Source: Microbulbifer agarilyticus (GTDB taxonomy: Bacteria; Pseudomonadota; Gammaproteobacteria; Pseudomonadales; Cellvibrionaceae). From it: a DNA stretch of 64,000 nt. The position numbers and the translations under genes are program-made. The stretch is from the NCBI RefSeq assembly GCF_019800665.1, contig NZ_JAHVKO010000001.1, positions 62,001-126,000 on the forward strand, in the 5' to 3' direction. Below the pieces are notes generated by a model that ran no database searches, was not told the DNA's origin, and saw nothing but the letters and a program-made list of their open reading frames with translations. Below, in pieces: positions 8,617-22,205 of this stretch; position 1 is the stretch's first letter, and each line of letters opens with the position of its first letter.

Positions 8617-9789
8617 GTGAATCAGGTCCTGTTTAATTTTCACGACGTAGTACTGCTGATGACGGCGATGCAGTGCCTCTTTTTTGCAGTTCTCCTGTTG
8701 GCCACGAATGTGAGCAGACAGGCCAGTACTTACTTTCTTGCGGCCTTCCTTTTCGCTCATGCATTTATCCCGCTACATGAATTGGTCCTGTGGGGAGCTG
8801 AATTCAAGTTCACTGTGCGCGAGCTATTGCCCCAGATCTACTTCCTGGGTGGTTTTGCCTATTATTTGGACGGCATGTTGCTGTTCTTCTGCGTGAAATC
8901 CCTGATCTTCCGCGACTTTTCACTGCGGTCGCGCGATGCGGTACACCTGCTGCCGTTTGTCTTTGCGCTTCTTTATATGAGTGCGGTGTTCTTCCGCTTA
9001 CCACTGGAGCAGCGCCTGGATCTCATCAACAGCGAAGACCTGGTGTATGGCTGGCACTATGTGTTGGTGGAGTTCCTGTGCAAGAGTTTGCGGGTGGCCT
9101 ATTGCGTGTGGTCGCTACTGTTGCTCGTGCAATACACGCAGCGGCTGAAGTCGACGCATTCCAATGTGGAAAAGGTGGATGTCACCTGGATCAGGACTCT
9201 GGTGTTTGGTTTTCTGGTGGTGATGGTGATGGAAGCGGCGTTGGGCATTGCCAAAATGTTCAGCCTGTATCAGCCGTACGATCTGATTGTGTTCGAGAAA
9301 ATCGGTCTCACTGGGTATTACACCCTGTTCGTGCTGGTGAACCTGTTGGTATTCACTGGAGTACGTTATTTCGCCAACTTTGAATCGGTGCGAGAGCCTG
9401 AGAAGCCGCGCAAGCCGGCTGCGGAGCAAGTCTGTAACCCGGCGCTTGCCGAAGAAATCGACAAGAAGATGCACGCGGAAAAGCTCTATCTGCAACCGGA
9501 TGTAACCATCGATCTACTGGCGGAAGGCCTGGAGATCCCGCCGCGCGATTTGTCGATGATTATCAATCGACATTTTGAGGTGAATTTCTACGAGTTCATC
9601 AACCGCTACCGTATTGAGGAGGCGATGCGACTCCTGCGCAGTGCCGACGGGCAGGGAAAGACCATCACCGATATCTATCTGGAGGTGGGTTTCAATAGTA
9701 AGTCGGTGTTCAATACCTTCTTTAAAAAAGCAGCGGGTATGACGCCCTCCCAGTATCGCAGCGCGGAGACGCTTGCCCAGCCAGTCTGA
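8617..9789 (+). CDS. AraC-family regulator with N-terminal membrane-spanning sensor region
   Basis: A 390-residue protein in two parts. The first 240 or so residues contain about seven hydrophobic segments (for example the segments at residues 10-30 and 190-215) and look like a membrane sensor. The C-terminal 110 residues form an AraC-type double helix-turn-helix, with I-N-R-Y-R-I-E-E-A near the first helix-turn-helix and the family signature V-G-F-N-S-K-S-V-F-N-T-F-F-K in the second. This membrane-AraC type is common beside glucan loci in marine gammaproteobacteria. It probably senses a sugar and activates the divergent receptor/GH3 genes. The frame opens with GTG at 8617 with only a weak ribosome site; an ATG at 8659 is the alternative start. 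Confidence 0.85.
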   Translation: MNQVLFNFHDVVLLMTAMQCLFFAVLLLATNVSRQASTYFLAAFLFAHAFIPLHELVLWGAEFKFTVRELLPQIYFLGGFAYYLDGMLLFFCVKSLIFRDFSLRSRDAVHLLPFVFALLYMSAVFFRLPLEQRLDLINSEDLVYGWHYVLVEFLCKSLRVAYCVWSLLLLVQYTQRLKSTHSNVEKVDVTWIRTLVFGFLVVMVMEAALGIAKMFSLYQPYDLIVFEKIGLTGYYTLFVLVNLLVFTGVRYFANFESVREPEKPRKPAAEQVCNPALAEEIDKKMHAEKLYLQPDVTIDLLAEGLEIPPRDLSMIINRHFEVNFYEFINRYRIEEAMRLLRSADGQGKTITDIYLEVGFNSKSVFNTFFKKAAGMTPSQYRSAETLAQPV

Positions 9790-9872
9790 TGCGGCATGCC
9801 AGCGGTTCTCGCACCGCGCCGCTGGCAGATATACTTTTGCTTCCTGTTTGCGCGTAATCATCCAGTTCCCTC

Positions 9873-11177
9873 ATGTCCGATATTGCATCTAATCTGACCG
9901 AAGTACTGCAAACCGCACTGCGTCGTTACCCGGCCACCGGAGCGCTGTGGCTGGGGTATTCCGGCGGCCTGGATTCTTCGGTGCTCTTGCATCTACTGGC
10001 AACGGCGAAGATCCCGTTTACTGCGCTGCATATACATCACGGACTCAGCGCACAGGCCGATGCCTGGTTGGTGCATTGTGAAACCGAAGCGGCACGGCTC
10101 GGTGTGCCCTTTGTGGCGATGAAAGTGGAGGTGGATGGCAAACGCGGTGGCGTCGAGCAGGGGGCCCGGGATGCACGTTACGCGGCTTTTATTCACAAGA
10201 TGGGCGCCCGTGATCAGGTTTTGCTGGCGCAGCACGGCGATGACCAGTCGGAAACGTTTTTGTTGCGCCTGTTGCGCGGCGCCGGCGTATTGGGTCTTGG
10301 GGGTATGGTGCAGCAGCGCGGGATTGGTGCCTCGGGAGAGGGGAAGTCGCTCTTGCGTCCTTTATTGGGGGTGAGTCGCGCGGAGCTGGAGCAATATGCG
10401 GCAGTCAACGAGTTGCGCTGGGTCGAAGACGACAGCAATGCTGATGTTGCTTATGACCGAAACTACCTTAGGAGTCAGGTTGCCCCTGCCCTGAAGGCGC
10501 GTTGGCCGCTGAACGCGCGAGTTGCACAGGCTTGCGAGAATTTGCGCGAGGCGGCGGGCTTGCTCGAGGAACTCGCCGGAGAGGATTTGAGCCGCTGTGG
10601 TGTTCGCGAGGAAAGTTTTGGCGGCAGTATCGGCCTTACGGTATTTCGCGACCTGTCGGTTCCCCGCCAAAAAAACCTGTTGCGTGGCTGGTTGGCCAGT
10701 TTGGGTGCCCAGATGCCAGAGGCTGCCCATCTTGGGCAGGCGTTGTCTCAACTGGAAGCTCGGGACGACGCAGTGATCGAGGTGCCCTTGGGTGAGCGAG
10801 TTTTGCGCCGCTATCGTGATCGCCTGTATCTCACACCACAATTGCCTCGTCTGGAACTAGTGGCGGGAGAGGGTGAATGGTCGTGGGATGGTGTGGTCTC
10901 GTTGGCGTTGCCCGGTGGTTGGACGCTCAGTCCCAGTCGCGACTGGCCCGCGGGCGAGTACTCCGTGCGCTTCCGCAGCCATGGCGAGCGGGCCCGGCCG
11001 CGAGAGCGCCATCACTCCCAGACCCTGAAAAAGCTGCTCCAGGAGTACGGCCTTCCTCCCTGGTTACGCGATCAGGTGCCGCTTGTGTCCCGCGAAGGCA
11101 CCTTACTGGCAGTGGGCGACCTTTTTGTCACCGAAGAAGGTCCGCCGAAACCGCCAATCTGGACGTTTTTGGATTGA
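9873..11177 (+). CDS. tilS: tRNA(Ile)-lysidine synthetase
   Basis: A 434-residue TilS. It uses ATP to attach lysine to C34 of the tRNA(Ile) that reads AUA, changing both its charging and its codon specificity. The PP-loop nucleotide site S-G-G-L-D-S-S is at residues 30-36, followed by the TilS-typical H-I-H-H-G-L-S and an R-N-Y-L-R-S-Q segment near residue 190-200. The C-terminal third is the TilS substrate-binding region with its R-P-R-E-R-H-H stretch. The length matches the E. coli protein (432). It is the first gene of the conserved housekeeping block; an accA gene, which often precedes it, is not here. Confidence 0.95.
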   Translation: MSDIASNLTEVLQTALRRYPATGALWLGYSGGLDSSVLLHLLATAKIPFTALHIHHGLSAQADAWLVHCETEAARLGVPFVAMKVEVDGKRGGVEQGARDARYAAFIHKMGARDQVLLAQHGDDQSETFLLRLLRGAGVLGLGGMVQQRGIGASGEGKSLLRPLLGVSRAELEQYAAVNELRWVEDDSNADVAYDRNYLRSQVAPALKARWPLNARVAQACENLREAAGLLEELAGEDLSRCGVREESFGGSIGLTVFRDLSVPRQKNLLRGWLASLGAQMPEAAHLGQALSQLEARDDAVIEVPLGERVLRRYRDRLYLTPQLPRLELVAGEGEWSWDGVVSLALPGGWTLSPSRDWPAGEYSVRFRSHGERARPRERHHSQTLKKLLQEYGLPPWLRDQVPLVSREGTLLAVGDLFVTEEGPPKPPIWTFLD

Positions 11178-11289
11178 GCAGAAACCCGCTTTCTGGTAGT
11201 CTGGCGTCCCATCTCAAAGGCACCGAGTTGCGCGAGTCTGCGCGCTTGAGCCAGTCCCGCACGCCCGAACTCGTCGGGCATTCAACTGA

Positions 11290-13802
<2,513 letters not shown>

Positions 13803-13872
13803 CCCGCTACCAGATAGTAGACAAACGAATAACTAAAATGAGCGGCCCAGAGAAGGCGGCCGCCGCACTTAA

Positions 13873-15222
<1,350 letters not shown>

Positions 15223-15289
15223 TTCGGTAAGCCCGGTAAACTGGCTAAAACTCGTATCGGCGCTTCATTAGCAGAGCGCCGATGCGAAG

Positions 15290-15400
15290 GTGCTGATACC
15301 GATGCCCCTTTCCGGGACCTTCTGCGACAGGGAAGTCGCGGAAGAGCCCCCAGGGATGGGTTCACGGCGTGTCCCGGGAAGGGGCATCGGTAGCAGGGCC
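15290..15400. repeat. Long intergenic palindrome with internal hairpin between eno and ftsB
   Basis: Outer arms GATGCCCCTTTCCGGGA (15301-15317) and its near-perfect complement (15372-15388) differ at one position, and pairing extends outward with a few mismatches to about 15290 and 15400. Inside lies a smaller hairpin, GCGAC (15324-15328) with GTCGC (15335-15339). The layout (long outer arms, central small stem, non-coding) resembles dispersed intergenic palindromes of gammaproteobacteria rather than a terminator, as no T-run follows. Only one copy was noticed in this window. Confidence 0.65.
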
Positions 15401-15452
15401 GCCACGAAACTTCTTTCGTGTGAACTCTGAAAGCCAGAAGAGAACAAAACAA

Positions 15453-15767
15453 ATGAAATGGCTGCTGGCAATCCTCACAGTAATGCTGCTGGTCTCCCAA
15501 TACCGATTGTGGGTGGGCGAGGGCAGTTTTGCGGATGTGACCAGACTGGAACGGCAGCTTGAAGAGCAGCAGCGAAAAAATGCTGCACTTGAGCGGGAAA
15601 ACCGCCACCTCCTAAGGGAAGTTCGTAGCCTCAAAGAAGGCACCGAAGGCGTCGAAGCCAAAGCCCGCTACGACCTCGGCCTTATCAAAGAAGGCGAAAC
15701 CCTGTTTATTTTTCTCGATCAGGATGAGCACAAAAATTCTGCGCAGTCACAGCGAGAAAAACAATGA
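15453..15767 (+). CDS. ftsB: Cell division protein FtsB
   Basis: A 104-residue bitopic membrane protein of the FtsQLB divisome complex. It has a short cytoplasmic start, one transmembrane helix (about residues 3-20), then a periplasmic coiled coil rich in Glu, Gln, Arg and Leu (about 28-70), then the family segment A-R-Y-D-L-G-L-I-K-E-G-E. The start is taken at ATG 15453, where the transmembrane helix begins; the upstream extension of the open frame runs into the intergenic palindrome. Its ATGA stop/start overlap with ispD suggests translational coupling. Confidence 0.93.
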   Translation: MKWLLAILTVMLLVSQYRLWVGEGSFADVTRLERQLEEQQRKNAALERENRHLLREVRSLKEGTEGVEAKARYDLGLIKEGETLFIFLDQDEHKNSAQSQREKQ

Positions 15768-16498
15768 CCCCCTCAGATAGCCATGCGACCACCGATTACT
15801 GGGTCGTAGTACCTGCCGCTGGCGCCGGCAAACGCATGGGCGCAAATACACCCAAGCAGTACCTGCCTATCGATGGTAAGCCACTCATCGCCCATACCCT
15901 CGAAAACATATTGTCCTGGCCCGGACTGAAAGGCGTCGTTGTTGCGCTTTCCGCGGACGACGCTGTATTCGCAACACTCGAATGTGCGCAGGACGATAAA
16001 GTCCAAACCGTTATTGGCGGTGCCGAGCGTGCCGACTCTGTTCTTGCCGCTCTTGAATACCTGAGTCAGCACCAATCACCGGCCACCTCAGTGTTGGTTC
16101 ACGATGCTGCACGACCGCTGGTCAGTATTGAAGACATCGACAAACTTCTCGCCGCCGCCCCCATGGCACTGCTTGCCCAGCCCGCCAGCGATACCGTTAA
16201 GCTCGCCGGTGAAGCGAATTCTGTTCGACAAACTCTGCCCAGAGAACAAATCTGGCTGGCGCAGACACCACAGAAAGCACCGCTCGGTGCCTTGCTGCAA
16301 GCACTGCAACGTGGCCTTGATGAGAACCCCAAGGCCATCACCGACGAAGCCAGCGCGCTCGAATTAGCGGGCCATGCCCCCGAGCTGGTAGCGGCCTGCC
16401 GTAGCAACTTCAAAATTACCCACCCGTCAGATCTGGTGCTCGCAGAAGCCCTGCTTCGCCACCGGTCCGACGGCGCCTCATCAGGAAACAAACTATGA
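15764..16498 (+). CDS. ispD: 2-C-methyl-D-erythritol 4-phosphate cytidylyltransferase
   Basis: A 244-residue enzyme of the non-mevalonate isoprenoid pathway that joins CTP to methylerythritol 4-phosphate. The nucleotide-binding start [12 protein letters not shown] and the K-Q-Y-L-P-I segment are clear, as is H-D-A-A-R-P near residue 110. It overlaps ftsB by four bases upstream and ispF by four bases downstream, forming a tightly coupled run. The CTP it uses comes from the pathway of the nearby pyrG. Confidence 0.97.
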   Translation: MTPSDSHATTDYWVVVPAAGAGKRMGANTPKQYLPIDGKPLIAHTLENILSWPGLKGVVVALSADDAVFATLECAQDDKVQTVIGGAERADSVLAALEYLSQHQSPATSVLVHDAARPLVSIEDIDKLLAAAPMALLAQPASDTVKLAGEANSVRQTLPREQIWLAQTPQKAPLGALLQALQRGLDENPKAITDEASALELAGHAPELVAACRSNFKITHPSDLVLAEALLRHRSDGASSGNKL

Positions 16499-16974
16499 AC
16501 CTCAGAATTGGCCAGGGCATAGATGTACATGCCTTCGGTCCCGGAGATCACGTCGTCCTGGGGGGCGTTCGTATTCCACACGATCAGGGATTGGTTGCTC
16601 ACTCTGATGGAGATGTACTGCTGCATGCCCTTGCCGACGCGTTGCTGGGCGCACTGGCCCTCGGCGATATCGGCAAGCATTTTCCGGATACGGATGCCGC
16701 TTATTCCGGTGCAGACAGCCGCGTGTTACTGCGCCATGTAGTGGGATTGATTCATCAGCAGGGCTACCGGCTGGTTAATGCCGACGCCACACTGGTTGCC
16801 CAGGCTCCCAAAATGGCACCACACATCGATGCCATGCGCGTAAATATCGCTGCAGACTGCGCCGTGGACGCCGGTGCAATCAGTGTCAAAGCCACCACCA
16901 GCGAAAAGCTCGGCTTTACCGGTCGTAAAGAAGGTATCGCCGCCCAAGCGGTGGTGTTGCTGGAGAAGCTGTGA
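16495..16974 (+). CDS. ispF: 2-C-methyl-D-erythritol 2,4-cyclodiphosphate synthase
   Basis: A 159-residue trimeric zinc enzyme that cyclises the product of the IspD/IspE steps of isoprenoid synthesis. The metal ligands are in D-V-H-A-F near residue 10 and [10 protein letters not shown] near 36-45, and the T-T-S-E-K-L-G-F signature is near 132. Its start overlaps the ispD stop (ATGA) and its stop overlaps the truD start (GTGA). Confidence 0.97.
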   Translation: MNLRIGQGIDVHAFGPGDHVVLGGVRIPHDQGLVAHSDGDVLLHALADALLGALALGDIGKHFPDTDAAYSGADSRVLLRHVVGLIHQQGYRLVNADATLVAQAPKMAPHIDAMRVNIAADCAVDAGAISVKATTSEKLGFTGRKEGIAAQAVVLLEKL

Positions 16975-17996
16975 ACGATTCGTTGAATCATTCTGAAAAA
17001 GAAGGTGAGCAAGCCTGGGATCTGAATTGGCCCCGTGCGCTCGGCGGAGCTGCAGTGCAGGCGGATTTCCGCAGTGAGCCGGAAGACTTTGTGGTGGATG
17101 AACTGGCGGCCCCTCAGGAGGAAGTCGGAGAGCACGTCTACTTACATATTCGCAAACGTTGCGCCAATACCGGTTTCGTCGCCCAGCAATTGGCTCAGCT
17201 CGCCGGCGTGCAAAGCAATGATGTGGGCTACTTTGGCCTGAAAGATCGTCATGCGGTGACTACCCAGTGGTTCAGTGTCTGGCTGGCACAGAAGCCCGAG
17301 CCCGATTGGACGCAGCTGAACAATGAAGAAATTCAGGTGCTGAAGCACTTTCGCGGTGCGCGCAAGCTGCGCCGCGGTGGGCATTTGGCGAACCGTTTCC
17401 AGATTCGGCTGCGCAACGTAATCGGTGATTATTCAGCTGCAGAAAACGCCCTTGCGCAGATACACCGAGGTGTGCCCAATTATTTTGGTGAGCAGCGTTT
17501 CGGTCACAACGGCGGTAACCTGAATCTGGTAGATCGTATCGTGGCGGAGCCAATTGCCGGTAAGCGCAAACGCCTGCCGCGCAACCAGAAAGCGTTTGCC
17601 TTGTCCGCCGCGCGCAGTTGGCTTTTTAACCAGGTACTGGCTGCACGGGTAGAACAGGGCACGTGGATGGAAACCCTGGAAGGGGAGCCGGAAGCGACAG
17701 GCAGTGGCCCCCTATGGGGGCGCGGAAGGAATATGGCCTCAGGCGAGCAGCTCTCGCTGGAGCAAAACGCTATGGCGCCTTGGCAAACCTGGCAGGACTG
17801 GTTGGAGCATGGTGGTTTGAGCCAAGAGCGCAGACCATTAATGTTGATACCCCAGGGGTTTGAGTATCGGTGGGAAGAGCAGGAAACGGGCAGGGATTTA
17901 GTCCTCACCTTCGCTTTGCCACCGGGCACATTTGCCACTGCGCTGCTGCGGGAAGTGGCCGAGCTGGCCAATCAATCTTCTGTGGCCCTAAAATAA
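16971..17996 (+). CDS. truD: tRNA pseudouridine(13) synthase
   Basis: A 341-residue TruD that makes pseudouridine at position 13 of tRNA(Glu). The catalytic motif G-L-K-D-R-H-A (Asp near residue 87), the N-R-F-Q-I-R stretch and the N-Y-F-G-E-Q-R-F-G segment identify the family. The start is GTG at 16971, overlapping the ispF stop by four bases. In related genomes surE follows directly; here the next gene is pcm. Confidence 0.96.
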   Translation: MNDSLNHSEKEGEQAWDLNWPRALGGAAVQADFRSEPEDFVVDELAAPQEEVGEHVYLHIRKRCANTGFVAQQLAQLAGVQSNDVGYFGLKDRHAVTTQWFSVWLAQKPEPDWTQLNNEEIQVLKHFRGARKLRRGGHLANRFQIRLRNVIGDYSAAENALAQIHRGVPNYFGEQRFGHNGGNLNLVDRIVAEPIAGKRKRLPRNQKAFALSAARSWLFNQVLAARVEQGTWMETLEGEPEATGSGPLWGRGRNMASGEQLSLEQNAMAPWQTWQDWLEHGGLSQERRPLMLIPQGFEYRWEEQETGRDLVLTFALPPGTFATALLREVAELANQSSVALK

Positions 17997-18160
17997 GTAA
18001 AAACTAACGACAACAAACTGTGACCGTGGGAGCGAGTGTCTTCCCGGTCAATCGCCGGAAAGCGTGGTTCTTTTTGTTGGAGGACTGCTCGGGGGCCGGT
18101 GATTCGCTTGTAGGGAGACTATCAATCCTTATGGATCGATTTAGACACGAAGGCCTGGGT

Positions 18161-18802
18161 ATGACATCCCAGCGCACCCGCAACCGTTTGATTCAACGCT
18201 TGCGCGACGAGGGGATCAGTAACGAAGAAGTGCTGGATGTTATGGCATCCACACCTCGTCACCTGTTTTTGGATGAAGCCCTGGCGATTCGCGCCTACGA
18301 AGACACCGCATTGCCCATTGGCTATGGGCAGACGATCTCCCAGCCCTACATTGTTGCGCGAATGACCGAGCTGCTGCTGAGCAGAGCCTCATCGCGGGCA
18401 CGCGTATTAGAGGTTGGCGCCGGCTCAGGCTACCAAACCGCAATTCTCGCCCGCTTGGTTGAGAAGCTGTATTCCGTGGAACGGGTTGAACCCCTGTTGG
18501 TCAAAGCTCGTCAGCGAATGCGTGAATTGGGGATATTTAATGTGGAAATGCGCCTGAGTAGTGGCGGTTTCGGTTGGCCGGAACAGGAAACCTTCGATGC
18601 CATTCTTTGCGCGGCAGCGCCCGCGACGGTTCCCGACGAATTGCGCGAGCAGCTGGTACCGGGTGGGGTGATGATCATTCCTGTGGGGAGTGAGCGCCAG
18701 TACCTGACGATTGTCACTCGCAGCGAAGACGGAGAGCGCTTTGATGTGGAAAAAGCCGAGCCGGTACGGTTTGTGCCCCTGCTAAGTGGCGTGGTGCGCT
18801 AA
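18161..18802 (+). CDS. pcm: Protein-L-isoaspartate O-methyltransferase
   Basis: A 213-residue enzyme that methylates isoaspartyl residues formed by protein ageing, so that they can return to aspartate. The SAM-binding motif V-L-E-V-G-A-G-S-G-Y-Q is near residue 80 and the family-specific T-I-S-Q-P-Y segment is near residue 60. The start is placed at ATG 18161 (M-T-S-Q-R-T-R), where known Pseudomonas proteins begin and where AAGG lies seven bases upstream. An ATG at 18131 is possible but its GGGAG is 13 bases away. The last base overlaps the next start (TAATG). surE, normally upstream, is missing. Confidence 0.94.
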   Translation: MTSQRTRNRLIQRLRDEGISNEEVLDVMASTPRHLFLDEALAIRAYEDTALPIGYGQTISQPYIVARMTELLLSRASSRARVLEVGAGSGYQTAILARLVEKLYSVERVEPLLVKARQRMRELGIFNVEMRLSSGGFGWPEQETFDAILCAAAPATVPDELREQLVPGGVMIIPVGSERQYLTIVTRSEDGERFDVEKAEPVRFVPLLSGVVR

Positions 18803-19779
18803 TGACCACAGGAAACAATGCGCCGACAAACACCATATTGCGAAGTCGTTACTGGGGAGTTGGTTTACGTGGCCTAGCCATGGGTGCCGCGGATGTTGTC
18901 CCGGGTGTCTCTGGAGGCACTATTGCCTTTATTACCGGTATCTATCAGGAGCTGCTCGACTCTCTGAGCAAGATTGGCCCGCATACTGTGGTGTCTCTGT
19001 TCCGGAATGGTATTGCCGCCACGTGGCGGGAAATCAATGGAAGCTTCTTATTGGCGCTCTTTAGCGGCGTCCTTATCAGTATTTTTAGCCTGGCCAAACT
19101 GATTGGATATTTGCTCGAAAATTACCCGATTATCGTCTGGTCATTCTTCTTTGGTTTGATTCTCGCTTCAGTGGTTCCGATTGCTCGTCGGGTGATGCAT
19201 TGGCAGTGGTCCAGCTGGTTGGCCCTTTTATCTGGGGTAGCCCTGGCCATTCTGGTTAGTGAAATGCGACCGACAGAGATAGCCGCAACGCCGTATACCT
19301 TGTTCTTTTCAGGTGCTTTGGCAATCTGCGCGATGATCCTGCCGGGAATATCCGGGTCTTTCATCCTGTTAATGATCGGTATTTATCCACAGGTGATCAA
19401 CGCGGTCCACGATCTGCAGATCGGAGCACTGATTTGGTTTGCAGCTGGAGCAGGCTGTGGGTTGTTATTGTTTAGCCGGGTGCTTTCCTGGCTTATGCAC
19501 CGTTTTCCTTCTGTAACGCTTTCATTTCTTGTCGGTGTGTTGTTGGGGAGCCTGAAAATCGTGTGGCCCTGGAAGCTCGCTAACGGTGATGTGGGAGAAC
19601 TGAGTAGTGCCAAGCTCGCTCCAATGTTATCTAACGTGTCGCCAATGGAATTTGCTTCCGTCACCGGGCAGCCTTCATATGTTGTCGGGGCGGCGGCTGC
19701 TGCTCTGGGAGCTGTGATTCTGGTACTTGCACTCGAATGGATCCATGGCCGGCATGTAGGAAAAGTCGTACACGATTAA
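18802..19779 (+). CDS. DUF368 membrane protein, probable undecaprenyl-phosphate recycling translocase (PopT family)
   Basis: A 325-residue inner-membrane protein with about eight to ten hydrophobic segments. The family signature is G-A-A-D-V-V-P-G-V-S-G-G-T near residue 32, with a related I-L-P-G-I-S-G-S-F near 182, forming an inverted-repeat-like pair. DUF368 proteins (PopT) are reported to return undecaprenyl phosphate across the inner membrane for cell-wall and surface-polymer synthesis; this is family knowledge, not evident from the sequence alone. Its ATG overlaps the pcm stop by one base, so the two are coupled. Confidence 0.88.
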   Translation: MTTGNNAPTNTILRSRYWGVGLRGLAMGAADVVPGVSGGTIAFITGIYQELLDSLSKIGPHTVVSLFRNGIAATWREINGSFLLALFSGVLISIFSLAKLIGYLLENYPIIVWSFFFGLILASVVPIARRVMHWQWSSWLALLSGVALAILVSEMRPTEIAATPYTLFFSGALAICAMILPGISGSFILLMIGIYPQVINAVHDLQIGALIWFAAGAGCGLLLFSRVLSWLMHRFPSVTLSFLVGVLLGSLKIVWPWKLANGDVGELSSAKLAPMLSNVSPMEFASVTGQPSYVVGAAAAALGAVILVLALEWIHGRHVGKVVHD

Positions 19780-19988
19780 GAGTTAAAGGCGTACTGCAGC
19801 GTTACCTCCGGATTACCCGGATACAAAATATGACTTTGGGGTCTTTATTCTCAATCAAGCCGCTTAAAAAGGGTTTGTTCGGGAATCCGCAAGAAGACAG
19901 ATTTATTGGCCGTCAAAAGCCGTTGAATCAGAGGTTTTCTTTAGACACTTTTTCCATAAATGGACCCCTTTGATGTAAAAAGAGAATA

Positions 19989-20822
19989 ATGAAACGGCGC
20001 ATATCTCGACATTTTAAGGCCAAATCTGCCGACTCTGGTGGATGCTTTTTGCGTCTTTGTCCCTTTTTACTGGGGCGGCTTACGGTTGTTTTCTGCGCAG
20101 TGCTTCTGCTTGCTTCCTGCGCGAGCAATCTGGCCCCAACTTCCTCCCTGAAGCAACCTCCAAGTCAAAAGATTCGCCACCACACTGTCAGCAAAGGTGA
20201 GACCCTTTACTCCATCGCATGGCGTTACGGTAAAGATTTCAAAGAGTTAGCGTCGGTAAATCGTATTTCCGCGCCTTATCGGATTTTTCCCGGACAGCGT
20301 CTCGCGCTGACTGGGCGAGCCCCTGTTGCTAGTAGCCAGCCGGTGGCAAAGACCGTTGCGAAAACAAAGAAAGTGACTCGTAAAGCGCCAGCCAAGGTAT
20401 CCAAGCCTGCGCCGAAGGTTGTGAAAAGATCGTCAATTTCGGACGGTAATAAAAGTGTCACAAAATGGCGGTGGCCAGTTCGCGGCAGGGTGCTCTCACG
20501 TTTTCAGGCTAACGACCCGTTGCGCAAGGGTGTTGATATCGCCGGGAAAAAGGGGGAATCTGTTCAGGCAGCGGCGGATGGCACAGTGATTTACGCCGGA
20601 AGCGCACTGAGAGGTTACGGTAAGCTTTTGATCATCAAGCACAATGAGGAGTTCCTCAGTGCTTATGCCCACAACGACAAGCTACTTGTTGGCGAGGGTA
20701 CGAAAGTCAGAGCAGGGCAACGGATAGCGGAACTGGGTTCAAGTGGTACCAACCGTGACATGCTCCACTTTGAAATTCGCAAGAATGGTCAGCCGGTAGA
20801 CCCATTGGCATACCTGCCATAA
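19989..20822 (+). CDS. nlpD: Lipoprotein NlpD, LysM plus degenerate M23 (LytM) domain
   Basis: A 277-residue outer-membrane lipoprotein that activates periplasmic amidases during cell separation. A long basic N-terminus leads to the lipobox L-A-S-C with Cys44. A LysM peptidoglycan-binding domain follows (about 66-110, V-S-K-G-E-T-L-Y-S-I-A), then a Lys/Pro linker and a LytM domain (about 155-277). Catalytic M23 residues are missing: the first motif reads K-G-V-D-I-A-G without its His, and the last is H-F-E-I-R with a single His. This is normal for NlpD, which activates rather than cuts. In relatives, the rpoS promoter lies inside nlpD, and rpoS follows here. Confidence 0.93.
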   Translation: MKRRISRHFKAKSADSGGCFLRLCPFLLGRLTVVFCAVLLLASCASNLAPTSSLKQPPSQKIRHHTVSKGETLYSIAWRYGKDFKELASVNRISAPYRIFPGQRLALTGRAPVASSQPVAKTVAKTKKVTRKAPAKVSKPAPKVVKRSSISDGNKSVTKWRWPVRGRVLSRFQANDPLRKGVDIAGKKGESVQAAADGTVIYAGSALRGYGKLLIIKHNEEFLSAYAHNDKLLVGEGTKVRAGQRIAELGSSGTNRDMLHFEIRKNGQPVDPLAYLP

Positions 20823-21065
20823 GGAGTCTGCCGAAATAAGCGCGATAACCGCTCACCCATACGCTGTTGTGCAATAAAAATGGATTTTTATTTATAACCA
20901 CTTGAGGTAGTCACCGGGATCGGAAGTAGCTGCCCTGCAGTGACCCTACTCACCAGTGACGGTGAGTTGCCGAGAACGGAGGCTGTCGCAGTTGACGGCG
21001 ACCGATTCAGTGATCGCAAGCTGTCGCAAGCGGCTGATACAGGCAAAGTACAAGGAGTTGGGGAA

Positions 21066-22130
21066 ATGGAAGCACAACGTCATGATCAAATGGATTTTGG
21101 TGCTAAGACAGATATTGCGCCGGAGCCCTTCGATCAGGAAAAAACCTTAACCGAAACCAAAACAAGCCGTACCCGGAGTAAAACGGCAAAAAAAAACTCT
21201 GAAACAATCTCCCACAAGACATCGAAGTCAACTTCGAAAAGCACATCCACAAAAACAACCATACGAAAGCTCGACGATGCGGCCGGGCAAAAAAACCTCG
21301 ACGCGACCCAGTTATATCTCAACGAAATCGGATTCTCCCCTCTATTAACCGCCGAAGAAGAAGTCTACTACGCACGTAAAGCTCTGCGTGGTGATGCGGC
21401 GGCCCGCAAGCGCATGATTGAAAGTAACCTACGACTGGTTGTGAAAATTGCCCGTCGTTACGTTAGTCGCGGTCTCGCGCTCCTGGACTTAATCGAAGAA
21501 GGCAATCTCGGTCTTATCCGCGCGGTGGAAAAATTTGACCCTGAGCGGGGCTTCCGTTTCTCGACTTACGCCACCTGGTGGATTCGCCAAACCATTGAGC
21601 GCGCCATCATGAATCAAACGCGGACCATCCGTCTGCCCATTCATGTGGTGAAAGAGCTTAATGTTTACCTGCGTGCCTCCCGGGAACTGGCTCAGAAGCT
21701 GGATCATGAGCCAACGGCGGAAGAAATCGCCAATTTGCTGGAAAAGCCCGTTGAGGACGTAGAGCGTATGCTCGGACTCAACGAACGCGTTACTTCAGTC
21801 GATACGCCAATCGGCCCTTCGTCTGAGAAAACGTTGGTGGACACCATTCCGGACCAGCATGAATCGGATCCGGCGGAATTGCTGCAGGATTCCGACTTGT
21901 TTGACAGCATTAACCGCTGGTTGGGCGAGTTGCCAGATAAGCAGTGTGAAGTGGTTTCGCGCCGGTTTGGGCTACGAGGTTACGAAGCCAGTACCCTGGA
22001 AGAAGTCGGTCGTGAAATAGGTCTGACCCGTGAGCGTGTACGCCAGATTCAAGTGGATGCGCTGAAGCGTCTACGTGAAGTCATGGAGAGTCAGGGGCTT
22101 GACGGTATGTCGCTGTTTGCGAATCTCTGA
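21066..22130 (+). CDS. rpoS: RNA polymerase sigma factor RpoS
   Basis: A 354-residue group 2 sigma factor for stationary phase and general stress. Region 1.2 starts at [11 protein letters not shown]; region 2 carries [13 protein letters not shown] and T-Y-A-T-W-W-I-R-Q; region 4 ends with [10 protein letters not shown]. The ATG at 21066 is chosen because AGGAG lies eight bases upstream; the open frame extends to a GTG at 20940 without a comparable site. The Thr/Ser/Lys-rich stretch before region 1.2 (about residues 28-65) is longer than in Pseudomonas. A strong terminator follows. Confidence 0.95.
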   Translation: MEAQRHDQMDFGAKTDIAPEPFDQEKTLTETKTSRTRSKTAKKNSETISHKTSKSTSKSTSTKTTIRKLDDAAGQKNLDATQLYLNEIGFSPLLTAEEEVYYARKALRGDAAARKRMIESNLRLVVKIARRYVSRGLALLDLIEEGNLGLIRAVEKFDPERGFRFSTYATWWIRQTIERAIMNQTRTIRLPIHVVKELNVYLRASRELAQKLDHEPTAEEIANLLEKPVEDVERMLGLNERVTSVDTPIGPSSEKTLVDTIPDQHESDPAELLQDSDLFDSINRWLGELPDKQCEVVSRRFGLRGYEASTLEEVGREIGLTRERVRQIQVDALKRLREVMESQGLDGMSLFANL

Positions 22131-22161
22131 CCAGTACAGTTTGAGACTTGTTTAAGTCCGA

Positions 22162-22190
22162 AAACCCGCAACTCAGGTTGCGGGTTTTTT
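22162..22190 (+). terminator. Rho-independent terminator of rpoS
   Basis: An 11-bp perfect stem, AAACCCGCAAC (22162-22172) with GTTGCGGGTTT (22177-22187) and a four-base loop, continues into a run of T. It lies 31 bases after the rpoS stop and just before the convergent ydbL stop. The minus-strand T-run is shorter, so it may act weakly for ydbL as well. Confidence 0.93.
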
Positions 22191-22205
22191 TATGTCTTGA
22201 AATCG

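Noticed and set aside
18020-18160. Remnant of surE or a longer N-terminus of pcm
   Set aside because: The translated stretch has no SurE motif, and known Pcm proteins begin at the M-T-S-Q position.
20940-21065. N-terminal extension of RpoS from a GTG at 20940
   Set aside because: No ribosome site at 20940, while ATG 21066 has a good AGGAG at normal spacing.
22131-22205. rsmZ-like regulatory RNA downstream of rpoS
   Set aside because: Only the rpoS terminator is present; there is no set of GGA-loop hairpins, and none near fdxA either.
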